64,000 bases of DNA from Pseudomonas sp. FP2309 (GCF_030687575.1 NZ_CP117439.1:868001-932000), one strand, 5' to 3'. Numbered from the stretch's first letter, positions 1-9,377 are shown. The notes: a model not told the origin generated them from the letters alone. Translations and numbers: made by a program.

Positions 1-1
1 A

Positions 2-1114
2 ATGATGGTTAAGCAACAGCAAGTTGTGATCGTCGGTGGCGGAGTCATCGGTTTGTTGACGGCGTACAACCTGGCAACCCAAGGTCAGGCGGTGGTGCTG
101 CTGGAGCGCGCGGGTGTGGGGCAGGAGTCATCCTGGGCCGGAGGTGGCATTGTTTCGCCGCTGTATCCATGGCGCTACAGCCCGGCGGTGACTGCGCTGG
201 CCCATTGGTCCCAGGATTTTTATCCGCAATTGGCTGAACGGCTGTTTGCCGCCACGGGCGTCGATCCGGAGGTTCACACCACCGGCCTTTACTGGCTGGA
301 CCTGGACGACGAAGCCGAGGCGTTGGCCTGGGCCGCCCGTGAAAGCCGACCTCTGAGCAAGGTCGAGGTGTCTGTCGCCCATGATGCCGTGCCGGCGCTG
401 GGCGGCGGGTACTCTCAGGCCGTCTATATGGCGGACGTGGCCAACGTGCGCAACCCGCGCCTGGTCAAATCCCTCAAGGCGGCGCTGTTGGCGCTACCTG
501 GCGTGACCGTCCACGAACAGTGCCAAGTGAACGGTTTTATTCTGGATGATGGCAATGTCGTCGGTGTGAAGACGACGGAAGGGCCGGTCCAGGGTGATCA
601 TGTCGTATTGGCGGCGGGAGCGTGGAGCGGTGAGTTGCTTGGCACTCTGGGGCTTGTGCTGCCGGTGGAGCCGGTCAAGGGGCAGATGATCCTGTACAAG
701 TGTGCTTCGAACTTCCTGTCGAGCATGGTGCTGGCCAAGGGGCGTTATGCAATCCCTCGGCGCGACGGGCATATCCTGATCGGCAGCACCCTGGAACATC
801 AGGGGTTCGACAAGACGCCGACAGCAAGTGCGTTGGAGAGTCTGAAGGCTTCAGCGGTGGAGCTGATTCCGGCCCTGGCAGACGCTGAGGTGGTCGGGCA
901 CTGGGCCGGTTTGCGGCCAGGCTCGCCGGAAGGCATTCCCTATATCGGTCAGGTGCCGGGTTATCAAGGGTTGTGGCTCAACTGCGGGCACTACCGCAAC
1001 GGCTTGGTGTTGGCACCGGCGTCCTGCCAGTTGTTTGCCGACTTGTTGCTGAACCGTGCACCGATCATCGACCCGGTGCCTTACGCGCCCGAAGGTCGGA
1101 TCAACGCTGGATAG
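2..1114 (+). CDS. thiO: Glycine oxidase ThiO (FAD-dependent)
   Basis: This is a 370-residue FAD-dependent amine oxidase of the DAO family. It should oxidise glycine to the imine used to build the thiazole ring of thiamine in the cytoplasm. The N terminus carries a Rossmann dinucleotide motif (VVIVGGGVIGLLTA, residues 8-21), followed by the ESSWAGGG stretch typical of ThiO. The C-terminal part has a GLRPGSPEGIPYIG segment and a GHYRNGL motif, as in glycine oxidases. The length fits the family. Two ATGs lie in tandem (2 and 5), and the upstream sequence is outside the window, so the exact start and its ribosome site cannot be judged. The last codons overlap the 3' end of the convergent small gene at 1101-1334. 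Confidence 0.9.
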   Translation: MMVKQQQVVIVGGGVIGLLTAYNLATQGQAVVLLERAGVGQESSWAGGGIVSPLYPWRYSPAVTALAHWSQDFYPQLAERLFAATGVDPEVHTTGLYWLDLDDEAEALAWAARESRPLSKVEVSVAHDAVPALGGGYSQAVYMADVANVRNPRLVKSLKAALLALPGVTVHEQCQVNGFILDDGNVVGVKTTEGPVQGDHVVLAAGAWSGELLGTLGLVLPVEPVKGQMILYKCASNFLSSMVLAKGRYAIPRRDGHILIGSTLEHQGFDKTPTASALESLKASAVELIPALADAEVVGHWAGLRPGSPEGIPYIGQVPGYQGLWLNCGHYRNGLVLAPASCQLFADLLLNRAPIIDPVPYAPEGRINAG

Positions 1115-1334
1115 ACTTTGGCCCTTGCTCCAAATGCGCCTGGCTGCAGTACCACTCCTGGCGCACGCTGAGCGCGCGGTCCTGCGGCAGGTGCACGCCG
1201 CAGTGAGCGCAGCGTACCATCAGCGCTGCGCCGGGCTCGCGGGTACGCTGCTGTTTGGCGACCGGGCTTTTGAATTTACGCCACAACCATACCGCGGCAG
1301 CAATAACGGCAATCCAGAACAGAAGACGAAGCAT
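1101..1334 (-). CDS. Small membrane-anchored putative zinc-binding protein (PP0621-like)
   Basis: A 77-residue protein with one N-terminal hydrophobic segment (about residues 3-18, LRLLFWIAVIAAAVWLW), a basic stretch after it, and a C-terminal CxxC...C pattern (CAHCGVHL and WYCSQAHL). This layout suggests an inner-membrane anchor with a small cytoplasmic zinc-ribbon. It resembles the conserved pseudomonad PP0621-like family, whose role is unknown to me. It follows bamD on the same strand, with a terminator between them, and its 3' end overlaps the end of thiO by 14 bases. No strong Shine-Dalgarno is visible before the ATG. Confidence 0.7.
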   Translation of the reverse strand: MLRLLFWIAVIAAAVWLWRKFKSPVAKQQRTREPGAALMVRCAHCGVHLPQDRALSVRQEWYCSQAHLEQGPKSIQR

Positions 1335-1413
1335 GGCAGGTAGTTTCTCGACAAGGAATGCGGCAGTTTAGCCAAGGACGCGACAGGCGCACAGCGCAAT
1401 AACACGTACCCAC

Positions 1414-1443
1414 AAAAAAGGGAGCCCCGAAGGGCTCCCTTTT
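1414..1443 (-). terminator. Intrinsic terminator of bamD
   Basis: Perfect 11-bp stem (AAAGGGAGCCC / GGGCTCCCTTT) with a 4-base loop just past the bamD stop. On the minus strand the stem runs into a T tract. Confidence 0.85.
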
Positions 1444-1459
1444 GCGTTGCGTCAACGGA

Positions 1460-2485
1460 TCAGTCGAACACGCCGAAGGTCATGTAGCTGAACCACGAGC
1501 GGTCCTGATTGTCGCCCAGCGCCTGTGGGGCTTCTTCTTCGATCACGTCGCCGTTCTCGTCGTGGGGCTTGAGGTCCGAAGGAATGGCATCCTTGGCGTC
1601 CTGGTACTGCTTCTGCACGTCCTGGTTGGCGCGGGTTTCGCCCGGCGGCAACGGTGGGCGGGATTCGATCAGGCCCAGGGTGTACTTGCTCAGCCACGAA
1701 CGGTTGTCCGCTTCGTCAACCTGAGGCACGAACTGGCCGTCTTTCAGGCTGGGGTGATCCGGGTAGTTGAGCTTGAGGGTTTCCAGGCTGGTGCTGGCCA
1801 GTTCGTCCAGGTGCAGACGCTGGTAGGCCTCGGTCATGACGGCCAGGCCGTCACCCACCGAAGGGGTTTCCTGGAAGTTCTCCACCACATAGCGGCCACG
1901 GTTGGCGGCGGCTACGTAGGCCTGACGGGTCAGGTAGTAGTGCGCTACGTGGATTTCGTAAGAGGCCAGCAGGTTGCGCAGGTAAATCATGCGCTGCTTG
2001 GCGTCCGGGGCGTAGCGGCTGTTGGGGTAACGGCTGGTCAACTGCGCGAACTCGTTATAGGAGTCGCGGGCAGCGCCCGGGTCACGCTTGGTCATGTCCA
2101 GCGGCAGGAATCGCGCCAGCAGGCCAACATCCTGGTCGAACGAGGTCAGGCCCTTCATGTAGTAGGCGTAGTCGACGTTCGGATGCTGTGGGTGCAGACG
2201 GATGAAACGCTCGGCGGCGGACTTGGCAGCTTCCGGCTCGGCGTTCTTGTAGTTGGCGTAGATCAGCTCGAGTTGGGCCTGGTCGGCGTAGCGGCCGAAC
2301 GGATAGCGCGACTCCAGTGCTTTCAGCTTCGCTGTGGCGCTGGTGTAGCTATTGTTGTCCAAGTCTTTCTGAGCCAGTTGGTACAACTCGACTTCGCTCA
2401 GGTTTTCGTCGACGACTTCCTTTGTTGACGAGCAAGCAGCAGTCATGGCGAGGATGGCGATCAGCAGCAGGTGTTTCACTTGCAT
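1460..2485 (-). CDS. bamD: Outer membrane assembly lipoprotein BamD (ComL)
   Basis: A 341-residue periplasmic lipoprotein of the BAM complex, which inserts beta-barrel proteins into the outer membrane with BamA. The ATG at 2485 gives a lipoprotein signal peptide ([20 protein letters not shown]) with the lipidated Cys in the lipobox TAAC. A longer in-frame reading to 2569 would bury this signal inside the protein and was rejected. The rest shows TPR-like helical repeats (for example the segments around [20 protein letters not shown] and [20 protein letters not shown]), as expected for BamD. The C-terminal tail is longer and more acidic than in E. coli BamD, as is common in pseudomonads. It is divergent from rluD, the same pairing as in many gamma-proteobacteria. 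Confidence 0.93.
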   Translation of the reverse strand: MQVKHLLLIAILAMTAACSSTKEVVDENLSEVELYQLAQKDLDNNSYTSATAKLKALESRYPFGRYADQAQLELIYANYKNAEPEAAKSAAERFIRLHPQHPNVDYAYYMKGLTSFDQDVGLLARFLPLDMTKRDPGAARDSYNEFAQLTSRYPNSRYAPDAKQRMIYLRNLLASYEIHVAHYYLTRQAYVAAANRGRYVVENFQETPSVGDGLAVMTEAYQRLHLDELASTSLETLKLNYPDHPSLKDGQFVPQVDEADNRSWLSKYTLGLIESRPPLPPGETRANQDVQKQYQDAKDAIPSDLKPHDENGDVIEEEAPQALGDNQDRSWFSYMTFGVFD

Positions 2486-2634
2486 GGCGGCTTGCGTCCC
2501 TATGACGGCCGCTGTCTTGGGCGGGGCCGTCCTGTTATGATGAGCGCCCCGTTGAAAGCCTCGGGGCAAAAGACGCCGTATTTAACCACAAGCGCGCAGC
2601 CGAAACCAAAGGCTGTGCCACGCCTAGTCTGAGC

Positions 2635-3597
2635 ATGTCCGATAAAATTGAACTTCGCGCAGAGGTGCCGTCCGAATTGGGCGGCCAACGCCTCGATCAA
2701 GTCGCCGCACAATTATTCGCTGAGCACTCGCGCTCGCGCCTTTCCGCCTGGATCAAAGACGGCCGCCTGACTGTGGATGGAGCGGTTATCCGCCCGCGAG
2801 ACATAGTTCATGGCGGTGCGATTCTTGAGCTGACTGCCGAGCAGGAAGCCCAGGGAGAATGGGTCGCCCAGGACATCGAGCTGGATATCGTCTATGAAGA
2901 CGACGACATCCTGGTCATCAATAAACCCGCAGGCCTGGTGGTTCACCCGGCGGCCGGGCACGCTGATGGCACTTTGCTCAATGCTCTGCTGCACCATATT
3001 CCCGACATCATCAACGTGCCGCGTTGCGGCATCGTGCACCGTCTGGACAAGGACACCACCGGCTTGATGGTGGTGGCCAAGACCATTCAGGCGCAGACGC
3101 AACTGGTTACGCAATTGCAGAGCCGCAGCGTCAGCCGGATCTACGAGTGCATCGTGATCGGCGTCGTGGTGGCCGGTGGCAAGATCAACGCGCCGATCGG
3201 TCGCCACGGCCAGCAACGCCAGCGCATGGCGGTGATGGAGGGCGGCAAGCAGGCCGTCAGCCATTACCGAGTGTTGGAGCGTTTCCGCTCACACACCCAT
3301 GTACGGGTCAAGCTGGAAACCGGCCGTACCCACCAGATTCGTGTGCACATGGCCCACATCAACTTCCCGTTGGTCGGCGATCCTGCCTACGGTGGTCGCT
3401 TCCGCATTCCACCCGCGGCCAGCCAGACCATGGTCGAATCGCTCAAGACGTTCCCGCGCCAGGCGCTGCATGCACGCTTCCTGGAGCTGGATCATCCGAC
3501 GAGCGGTCAGCGCATGAGCTGGGAATCGCCGTTGCCGGATGATTTTGTCTGGTTGCTGTCGTTGCTAAAGCAGGATCGCGAGGCATTTGTCGGATGA
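2635..3597 (+). CDS. rluD: 23S rRNA pseudouridine synthase RluD
   Basis: A 320-residue RluA-family pseudouridine synthase, expected to modify helix 69 of 23S rRNA (positions 1911/1915/1917 in E. coli numbering). It has an N-terminal S4 RNA-binding domain (about residues 17-75, GGQRLDQVAAQLF onward) and a catalytic domain with the signature HRLDKDTTGL, where Asp138 is the expected catalytic residue. Its length matches E. coli RluD. It overlaps the next gene (pgeF) by four bases (ATGA), so the two are translationally coupled, a conserved pairing. It is divergent from bamD. Confidence 0.95.
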   Translation: MSDKIELRAEVPSELGGQRLDQVAAQLFAEHSRSRLSAWIKDGRLTVDGAVIRPRDIVHGGAILELTAEQEAQGEWVAQDIELDIVYEDDDILVINKPAGLVVHPAAGHADGTLLNALLHHIPDIINVPRCGIVHRLDKDTTGLMVVAKTIQAQTQLVTQLQSRSVSRIYECIVIGVVVAGGKINAPIGRHGQQRQRMAVMEGGKQAVSHYRVLERFRSHTHVRVKLETGRTHQIRVHMAHINFPLVGDPAYGGRFRIPPAASQTMVESLKTFPRQALHARFLELDHPTSGQRMSWESPLPDDFVWLLSLLKQDREAFVG

Positions 3598-4319
3598 GTG
3601 ACTGGCTGATACCTGACTGGCCCGCGCCGGCTCGGGTAAAGGCCTGCGTCACCACCCGTGCAGGCGGCGTCAGTCTGGCGCCGTTCGACAGCCTTAATCT
3701 GGGTGATCATGTTGAGGACAGCCTCGAGGCCGTCCTTGAAAACCGCCGTCGCCTTACCGATGCGTTTGGTATTCGGCCAGCCTGGTTGCGCCAGGTTCAT
3801 GGCGTTAACGTGGTCGAGGCCAATCCTGATTGCATCGCTGAAGCCGATGCCAGTTGGACGAGCACCCCAGGCATCGCCTGCACCGCGATGACTGCCGATT
3901 GTCTGCCTGCGTTGTTCTGCAACCGTGCCGGTACCCGCGTCGCGGCAGCCCATGCCGGTTGGCGTGGGCTGGCGGCAGGCGTGTTGGAGGCGGCGTTTGA
4001 AAGCCTGGACACCGCGCCTGCCGATGTACTGGTCTGGCTCGGCCCGGCGATTGGTCCGCAGGCCTTTGAAGTGGGGCCGGAAGTGCGCGGTGCCTTCATG
4101 CAGCAATTGCCGGCAGCTGCCGAAGCGTTTGTGCCCAGTCGCAACGACGGCAAGTTCATGGCCGACATCTATAAGCTGGCGCGTCTGCGCCTGGCAGCTC
4201 GGGGTGTCACGGCGGTCTACGGTGGCGGTTTGTGTACCGTGACCGATCCTCGCTTCTTTTCTTACCGGCGCAATCCGCGCACCGGTCGATTTGCCTCCCT
4301 TATCTGGCTCGAGCGCTAG
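3594..4319 (+). CDS. pgeF: Peptidoglycan editing factor PgeF (YfiH/DUF152, laccase-like)
   Basis: A 241-residue protein of the YfiH/DUF152 family, described as a purine nucleoside phosphorylase/polyphenol oxidase-like enzyme and, in E. coli, as a factor that prevents mis-incorporated amino acids in peptidoglycan precursors. The diagnostic metal-binding features are visible: VHG near residue 63, a Cys in MTADCLPALF, and HAGWRGLAAG with its His. The C-terminal GGLCTVTDPRFFSYRR segment is also family-typical. The ATG overlaps the rluD stop, so it should be expressed with rluD. The next gene, clpB, has its own promoter. Confidence 0.9.
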   Translation: MSDWLIPDWPAPARVKACVTTRAGGVSLAPFDSLNLGDHVEDSLEAVLENRRRLTDAFGIRPAWLRQVHGVNVVEANPDCIAEADASWTSTPGIACTAMTADCLPALFCNRAGTRVAAAHAGWRGLAAGVLEAAFESLDTAPADVLVWLGPAIGPQAFEVGPEVRGAFMQQLPAAAEAFVPSRNDGKFMADIYKLARLRLAARGVTAVYGGGLCTVTDPRFFSYRRNPRTGRFASLIWLER

Positions 4320-4349
4320 ACTCCCCTGATCCATATCAAGCATTGCCCG

Positions 4350-4375
4350 CTTGAATCCTCCAGAATCCACCCCAT
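4350..4375 (+). promoter_or_regulatory. Sigma-32 heat-shock promoter of clpB
   Basis: CTTGAA (4350-4355), a 14-base spacer and CCCCAT (4370-4375, followed by CT) match the RpoH consensus fully. It lies about 75 bases upstream of the clpB ATG. Confidence 0.85.
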
Positions 4376-4450
4376 CTATAGGGGTATCTGGCAGGTTTCT
4401 TCATTCAGGATGTGTTTATAGCTCCGGCCTGCTCAAAAGGAAGGTGACTA

Positions 4451-7015
4451 ATGCGTATTGATCGTTTAACCAGCAAATTACAGTTGGCCTTATCAGACTC
4501 CCAATCCTTGGCGGTGGGCCTCGACCACCCGGCCATTGAGCCTGCGCACTTGATGCAGGCACTTCTGGAACAGCAAGGTGGGTCTATCAAACCCTTGCTG
4601 ATGCAGGTGGGCTTTGACGTCAACAGCCTGCGCAAGGAGTTGAGCAAAGAGCTCGACCAACTGCCGAAAATCCAAAACCCGACCGGCGACGTGAATATGT
4701 CCCAGGACCTGGCGCGCCTGCTGAATCAAGCAGACCGCCTGGCCCAGCAGAAGGGCGACCAGTTCATTTCAAGCGAACTGGTGCTGCTCGCCGCCATGGA
4801 CGAAAACAGCAAGCTCGGCAAGTTGTTGCTGGGCCAGGGTGTAAGCAAAAAAGCCCTGGAGAACGCCATCAACAACCTGCGTGGCGGCGATGCGGTCAAT
4901 GATCCCAATCATGAGGAGTCGCGCCAGGCGCTGGACAAGTACACCGTCGACCTGACCAAACGCGCCGAAGACGGCAAGCTTGACCCGGTGATCGGTCGTG
5001 ACGACGAGATTCGTCGCACTATCCAGGTCCTGCAGCGCCGCACCAAGAACAACCCGGTGCTGATCGGCGAGCCTGGCGTGGGTAAAACCGCGATTGCCGA
5101 AGGCCTGGCCCAGCGCATCATTAATGGTGAAGTGCCGGATGGGCTCAAAGGCAAGCGCCTGCTGTCCCTGGACATGGGGGCGTTGATCGCCGGCGCCAAG
5201 TTCCGTGGCGAGTTCGAAGAGCGTCTGAAATCCCTGCTTAATGAACTGTCGAAGCAGGAAGGGCAGATCATCCTGTTTATCGACGAATTGCACACCATGG
5301 TCGGTGCCGGTAAAGGCGAGGGCTCCATGGACGCCGGCAACATGCTCAAGCCGGCCCTGGCGCGGGGCGAGTTGCATTGCGTCGGTGCGACCACGCTTAA
5401 CGAATACCGCCAGTACATTGAAAAGGACGCAGCCCTTGAGCGGCGTTTCCAGAAGGTGTTGGTGGAAGAGCCGAGCGAAGAGGACACCATTGCGATCCTG
5501 CGTGGCCTGAAAGAGCGCTATGAGGTCCACCATAAAGTGGCCATCACGGACGGCGCGATCATTGCGGCGGCCAAATTGAGCCATCGCTACATCACCGACC
5601 GGCAACTGCCGGACAAGGCTATCGATCTGATCGATGAAGCGGCCAGCCGCATTCGTATGGAAATCGATTCCAAGCCGGAGGTGCTCGATCGCCTGGACCG
5701 TCGCCTGATTCAACTGAAAGTCGAATCCCAGGCCCTCAAGAAAGAAGAGGACGAAGCGGCGAAGAAACGCCTGGAAAAACTCCAGGAAGAAATCCTGCGT
5801 CTGGAACGTGAGTATTCCGACCTCGAAGAAATCTGGACCTCGGAAAAAGCTGAAGTGCAAGGCTCCGCTCAGATCCAGCAAAAGATCGAGCAGTCGCGCC
5901 AGGAGTTGGAAGCTGCGCGCCGTAAAGGTGATCTGAACCGCATGGCCGAGTTGCAGTACGGGGTTATCCCGGACCTGGAACGCAGCCTGCAGATGGTCGA
6001 CCAGCACGGCAAGCCTGAAAATCAGCTGTTGCGCAGCAAGGTGACCGAGGAAGAAATCGCCGAAGTCGTCTCCAAGTGGACCGGCATTCCAGTGTCGAAA
6101 ATGCTCGAAGGTGAGCGCGACAAGCTGCTGAAAATGGAGCACCTGTTGCACCAGCGCGTGATCGGCCAGGAAGAGGCCGTTGTGGCGGTGTCCAACGCGG
6201 TACGCCGCTCGCGGGCGGGTTTGTCCGACCCGAACCGTCCCAGTGGCTCGTTTATGTTCCTCGGCCCGACTGGTGTGGGTAAGACCGAACTGTGCAAGGC
6301 CTTGGCCGAGTTCCTGTTTGACACCGAAGAGGCCATGGTGCGGATTGATATGTCCGAGTTCATGGAGAAACATTCGGTGGCTCGATTGATCGGCGCGCCA
6401 CCCGGCTATGTCGGCTACGAGGAAGGCGGTTACCTGACCGAAGCCGTGCGGCGTAAGCCTTACTCGGTGATCCTGTTGGATGAGGTCGAGAAAGCTCATC
6501 CGGATGTGTTCAACATCCTGCTGCAGGTGCTGGAAGATGGTCGCCTGACCGACAGCCACGGGCGTACGGTGGACTTCCGCAATACAGTGATCGTGATGAC
6601 CTCCAACCTGGGCTCGGCGCAGATCCAGGAACTGGTGGGGGATCGTGAGGCCCAGCGCGCTGCAGTCATGGATGCGCTGACCTCGCACTTCCGTCCGGAA
6701 TTTATCAACCGGGTCGACGAAGTGGTGATCTTCGAACCATTGGCGCGGGATCAGATCGCGGGTATTACCGAGATCCAGTTGGGCCGTCTGCGTGGTCGTC
6801 TGGCCGAGCGCGAGCTGTCGCTGGAGCTGAGCCGCGAGGCGTTGGACAAGCTGATCGCGGTCGGTTACGACCCGGTGTATGGCGCACGGCCTTTGAAGCG
6901 TGCGATCCAGCGCTGGATCGAGAACCCGCTGGCGCAACTGATCCTGTCGGGCAGCTTTATGCCGGGCACGAGCGTCGAAGCCACGGTGGAAAACGACGAA
7001 ATCGTCTTCCACTGA
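4451..7015 (+). CDS. clpB: ATP-dependent disaggregase ClpB
   Basis: An 854-residue Hsp100 chaperone that extracts polypeptides from aggregates together with DnaK. Visible parts are the Clp N-domain (residues 1-145), the first AAA+ module with Walker [10 protein letters not shown] (Lys212) and Walker B ILFIDELH, the coiled-coil middle domain (about 410-525, rich in Glu, Lys and Leu), and the second AAA+ module with Walker [10 protein letters not shown] (Lys611) and Walker [10 protein letters not shown]. The two P-loop lysines fall at the same positions as in E. coli ClpB. The ATG is preceded by AAGGAAGG. A sigma-32 promoter sits upstream and a strong terminator follows, so the gene is a single heat-shock transcript. 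Confidence 0.97.
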   Translation: MRIDRLTSKLQLALSDSQSLAVGLDHPAIEPAHLMQALLEQQGGSIKPLLMQVGFDVNSLRKELSKELDQLPKIQNPTGDVNMSQDLARLLNQADRLAQQKGDQFISSELVLLAAMDENSKLGKLLLGQGVSKKALENAINNLRGGDAVNDPNHEESRQALDKYTVDLTKRAEDGKLDPVIGRDDEIRRTIQVLQRRTKNNPVLIGEPGVGKTAIAEGLAQRIINGEVPDGLKGKRLLSLDMGALIAGAKFRGEFEERLKSLLNELSKQEGQIILFIDELHTMVGAGKGEGSMDAGNMLKPALARGELHCVGATTLNEYRQYIEKDAALERRFQKVLVEEPSEEDTIAILRGLKERYEVHHKVAITDGAIIAAAKLSHRYITDRQLPDKAIDLIDEAASRIRMEIDSKPEVLDRLDRRLIQLKVESQALKKEEDEAAKKRLEKLQEEILRLEREYSDLEEIWTSEKAEVQGSAQIQQKIEQSRQELEAARRKGDLNRMAELQYGVIPDLERSLQMVDQHGKPENQLLRSKVTEEEIAEVVSKWTGIPVSKMLEGERDKLLKMEHLLHQRVIGQEEAVVAVSNAVRRSRAGLSDPNRPSGSFMFLGPTGVGKTELCKALAEFLFDTEEAMVRIDMSEFMEKHSVARLIGAPPGYVGYEEGGYLTEAVRRKPYSVILLDEVEKAHPDVFNILLQVLEDGRLTDSHGRTVDFRNTVIVMTSNLGSAQIQELVGDREAQRAAVMDALTSHFRPEFINRVDEVVIFEPLARDQIAGITEIQLGRLRGRLAERELSLELSREALDKLIAVGYDPVYGARPLKRAIQRWIENPLAQLILSGSFMPGTSVEATVENDEIVFH

Positions 7016-7040
7016 GCTCACACAGCAAGCTAATAAGAGA

Positions 7041-7068
7041 AGGCCCCGCATCGCGGGGCCTTTTTTTT
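7041..7068 (+). terminator. Intrinsic terminator of clpB
   Basis: GC-rich stem AGGCCCCGC / GCGGGGCCT with an ATC-type short loop, followed by eight T residues, 26 bases after the clpB stop. The remainder of the 7016-7319 gap holds only the tRNA promoter. Confidence 0.9.
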
Positions 7069-7200
7069 CGATAGGGCGTTGAACTGTAAGGCAAAGGCTT
7101 GTAAAGTGCGCCCCGCAGCAACGTCAGCCCGCGGGTTTCTTCTCCCTAAGAAGAAATCAGAAAGAAGCGCAAATCATTGTCTTAAAAGCAATTTAAAGGG

Positions 7201-7228
7201 TTGACAGGGGTTTTTAAGATTGTAGAAT
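7201..7228 (+). promoter_or_regulatory. Sigma-70 promoter of the tRNA operon
   Basis: TTGACA (7201-7206), a 16-base spacer and TAGAAT (7223-7228), followed by a GC-rich discriminator (GCGCGCC) typical of stringently controlled stable-RNA promoters. It lies about 90 bases before tRNA-Asn. Confidence 0.75.
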
Positions 7229-7319
7229 AGCGCGCCTCAGAGACGCTAACGTAGCGATACGGACAGGGTCGAAGAGAAAGGTTACACCGCAGTAAAAGTT
7301 GTACTTTGAAATATGTAGT

Positions 7320-7395
7320 TCCGTGATAGCTCAGTCGGTAGAGCAAATGACTGTTAATCATTGGGTCCCAGGTTCGAGTCCTGGTCACGGAGCCA
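7320..7395 (+). tRNA. tRNA-Asn (anticodon GTT)
   Basis: A 76-base cloverleaf with acceptor TCCGTGA / TCACGGA, anticodon loop CTGTTAA (anticodon GTT), T stem CCAGG / CCTGG, and encoded CCA. It is the first gene of the tRNA cluster. Confidence 0.95.
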
Positions 7396-7404
7396 ATTTC
7401 AAAC

Positions 7405-7481
7405 CGGGGTATAGCGCAGTCCGGTAGCGCGCCTGCTTTGGGAGCAGGATGTCGGGAGTTCGAATCCCCCTACCCCGACCA
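7405..7481 (+). tRNA. tRNA-Pro (anticodon TGG), copy 1
   Basis: A 77-base cloverleaf with acceptor CGGGGTA / TACCCCG, anticodon loop TTTGGGA (anticodon TGG) and encoded CCA. The T stem GGGAG / CCCCC contains an A-C opposition at 52-62. A second copy follows 175 bases downstream. Confidence 0.93.
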
Positions 7482-7486
7482 TATTT

Positions 7487-7562
7487 GGGTCGTTAGCTCA
7501 GTTGGTAGAGCAGTTGGCTTTTAACCAATTGGTCGTAGGTTCGAATCCCACACGACCCACCA
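7487..7562 (+). tRNA. tRNA-Lys (anticodon TTT)
   Basis: A 76-base cloverleaf with acceptor GGGTCGT / ACGACCC, anticodon loop CTTTTAA (anticodon TTT) and encoded CCA. The T stem GTAGG / CCCAC contains an A-C opposition at 51-63. tRNA-Lys genes serve as integration sites for mobile elements in P. aeruginosa, but no element is present here. Confidence 0.93.
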
Positions 7563-7626
7563 TTTTTGAGACCAGTTAACGCTGGAATCGAATCTTAAGA
7601 TCAGAGGCCAAAAGCGCTGATCGAAG

Positions 7627-7655
7627 AAGGCGACTGAAAGGTCGCCTTTTTTTTC
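7627..7655 (+). terminator. Intrinsic terminator after tRNA-Lys
   Basis: Stem AGGCGAC / GTCGCCT with loop TGAAAG, followed by eight T residues. It ends the Asn-Pro-Lys transcript just before the second tRNA-Pro, which may therefore depend on read-through or on its own promoter. Confidence 0.8.
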
Positions 7656-7732
7656 CGGGGTATAGCGCAGTCCGGTAGCGCGCCTGCTTTGGGAGCAGGA
7701 TGTCAGGAGTTCGAATCCCCTTACCCCGACCA
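7656..7732 (+). tRNA. tRNA-Pro (anticodon TGG), copy 2
   Basis: A 77-base cloverleaf almost identical to the copy at 7405. The visible difference is in the T stem, AGGAG / CCCCT: pair 49-65 is A-T instead of G-C, so both sides changed together. The A-C opposition at 52-62 is shared with copy 1. CCA is encoded. A terminator lies directly on each side. Confidence 0.92.
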
Positions 7733-7738
7733 TATTAA

Positions 7739-7773
7739 AAATCCTCGTATCGAAAGATACGGGGATTTTTTTT
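7739..7773 (+). terminator. Intrinsic terminator after the second tRNA-Pro
   Basis: Hairpin with arms around CGTATC / GATACG and loop GAAA, followed by eight T residues. Confidence 0.75.
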
Positions 7774-7844
7774 ATCCGCGATTTTTGTGGTACCGCAGCA
7801 TATGCGGGAGCGAGCAAGCCCACTTCCCGCATCAGGTTGTGGTG

Positions 7845-9143
7845 TTAATGCAATTTGAGGCGTGGCTCAGTGCCTCGTCCAATCTTGCTGCCCAGCATCA
7901 GCATGGCCGTGCGGAAGAAGCCGTACAGCGCCATTTGGTGCATGCGGTACAGCGACACATAGAACATCCGCGCCAACCAGCCCTCCAGCATTACGCTGCC
8001 CGTCAGGTTGCCCATCAAGTTGCCCACCGCCGAGAAGCGCGACAGCGAGATCAGCGAGCCGTAGTCGGTGTACTTGTAGGTCGGCAGCTCCTTGCCTTCG
8101 ATCCGCAACTTGAGCGACTTGGCCAGCAACGACGCCTGCTGGTGAGCGGCCTGGGCCCGGGGCGGCACGTTGCGGTCGGTTCCGGGTTGTGGGCAGGCGG
8201 CGCAATCGCCGAAGGCAAAGATATTCTCGTCGCGGGTGGTTTGCAGGGTCTGCAGCACCTGCAACTGATTGATGCGGTTGGTTTCCAGTCCATCGATATC
8301 CTTGAGGAAGCCCGGTGCGCGAATCCCGGCGGCCCATACCTTCAAGCTGGCGGGAATCACCTGGCCGCTGCTGGTGATCAAAGCATCGGCGGTGACTTCA
8401 CTCACCGCAGCGTTGGTCAGCACGGTGACGCCAAGTTTCTCCAGGGTTTTATGCACAGGCCCGCCGATACGCTCCGGCAAGGCCGGCAGCACCCGTGGGC
8501 CGGCTTCGATCAGGGTGATGTGCATGTTTTCCGGCTTGATGCGGTCCAGACCATAAGCGGCCAGTTCATGGGCGGCGTTATGCAGTTCTGCGGCCAGTTC
8601 GACACCGGTTGCGCCGGCGCCGACGATGGCGACACTGATCTTTTCCACCACGTCTGTCTGCCCGGCATGGGCGCGCAGGTAGTGGTTGAGTAACTGCTGG
8701 TGAAAGCGCTCGGCCTGTTTGCGGGTGTCTAGAAACAGGCAGTGCTGCGCCGCGCCCTCGGTGCCGAAATCGTTGGTGGTGCTGCCGACCGCGATCACCA
8801 GGCTGTCATAGCCCAGCACGCGGGCAGGCACCAGTTCGCGGCCTTCTTCGTCGAGGGTGGCGGCCAGCTGAATTTTTTTCTGTTCACGGTCGAGCCCGCT
8901 CATGCGTCCCAGCTGGAACTCGAAGTGGTTCCATTTGGCTTGGGCGACGTAATTGAGTTCGTCTTCCGAAGAGTTCAGCGAGCCGGCGGCCACTTCGTGC
9001 AGCAGGGGCTTCCAGATATGGGTCAGGTTGGTGTCCACCAGCGTGATGCTGGCGGTGCCGCGCTTGCCCAGGGCCTTACCCAGGCGGGTAGCCAACTCCA
9101 GGCCGCCGGCACCGCCGCCGACGATAATAATACGATGGGTCAT
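7845..9143 (-). CDS. ndh: Type II NADH dehydrogenase (NDH-2)
   Basis: A 432-residue single-subunit flavoenzyme that passes electrons from NADH to quinone at the inner membrane without pumping protons. The first FAD-binding motif is IIVGGGAGGLELATRLG at the N terminus, and the second nucleotide-binding motif is VAIVGAGATGVELAAEL near residue 180. A third family block, FAFGDCAAC, positions the flavin. The C-terminal region is amphipathic and hydrophobic, consistent with monotopic membrane attachment. I chose the ATG at 9143 (MTHRIII), which puts the Rossmann strand at the usual place; the in-frame ATG at 9158 would add five residues. It stands alone between the tRNA cluster and the DUF3094 gene. 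Confidence 0.92.
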   Translation of the reverse strand: MTHRIIIVGGGAGGLELATRLGKALGKRGTASITLVDTNLTHIWKPLLHEVAAGSLNSSEDELNYVAQAKWNHFEFQLGRMSGLDREQKKIQLAATLDEEGRELVPARVLGYDSLVIAVGSTTNDFGTEGAAQHCLFLDTRKQAERFHQQLLNHYLRAHAGQTDVVEKISVAIVGAGATGVELAAELHNAAHELAAYGLDRIKPENMHITLIEAGPRVLPALPERIGGPVHKTLEKLGVTVLTNAAVSEVTADALITSSGQVIPASLKVWAAGIRAPGFLKDIDGLETNRINQLQVLQTLQTTRDENIFAFGDCAACPQPGTDRNVPPRAQAAHQQASLLAKSLKLRIEGKELPTYKYTDYGSLISLSRFSAVGNLMGNLTGSVMLEGWLARMFYVSLYRMHQMALYGFFRTAMLMLGSKIGRGTEPRLKLH

Positions 9144-9203
9144 GGGGATATCTCGCAAGGCTAAAAGAAATCGGAGCAGTTACCCCCGCGAGCGCCAGGC
9201 GGC

Positions 9204-9377
9204 TCATAGCGTCAGGTAACTCAAAAGGCGACTCAGCAGGCCAAGCCCGATCACCACCGTCAGCACCACACCGAGGAGCAGCCAAGGCCTGAAAGGCTTG
9301 CGCTCGACTCGGTTTTGGGAGAGTTGCAGGTACTCTTCGACATGCTGTTGGTCGTCGGGGTTCAGGCGGCTGGTCAT
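9204..9377 (-). CDS. DUF3094 family small membrane protein
   Basis: A 57-residue protein beginning MTSRLNPDDQQHVEEYL, with a charged N-terminal half and a single C-terminal transmembrane segment (about residues 32-54, PWLLLGVVLTVVIGLGLLS). This matches the DUF3094 family of small pseudomonad membrane proteins of unknown role. The ATG at 9377 is preferred over the longer reading to 9416, which has no family match. It lies downstream of the DUF1780 gene on the same strand and 60 bases upstream of ndh. Confidence 0.75.
   Translation of the reverse strand: MTSRLNPDDQQHVEEYLQLSQNRVERKPFRPWLLLGVVLTVVIGLGLLSRLLSYLTL

Noticed and set aside
4769..7051. A 760-codon open frame antisense to clpB
   Set aside because: Same reason: mirror frame of a conserved gene, no domain, no start signal.
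7320..7732. Integration sites of a genomic island at the tRNA genes
   Set aside because: No integrase, no direct repeat of a tRNA 3' end and no island content nearby.
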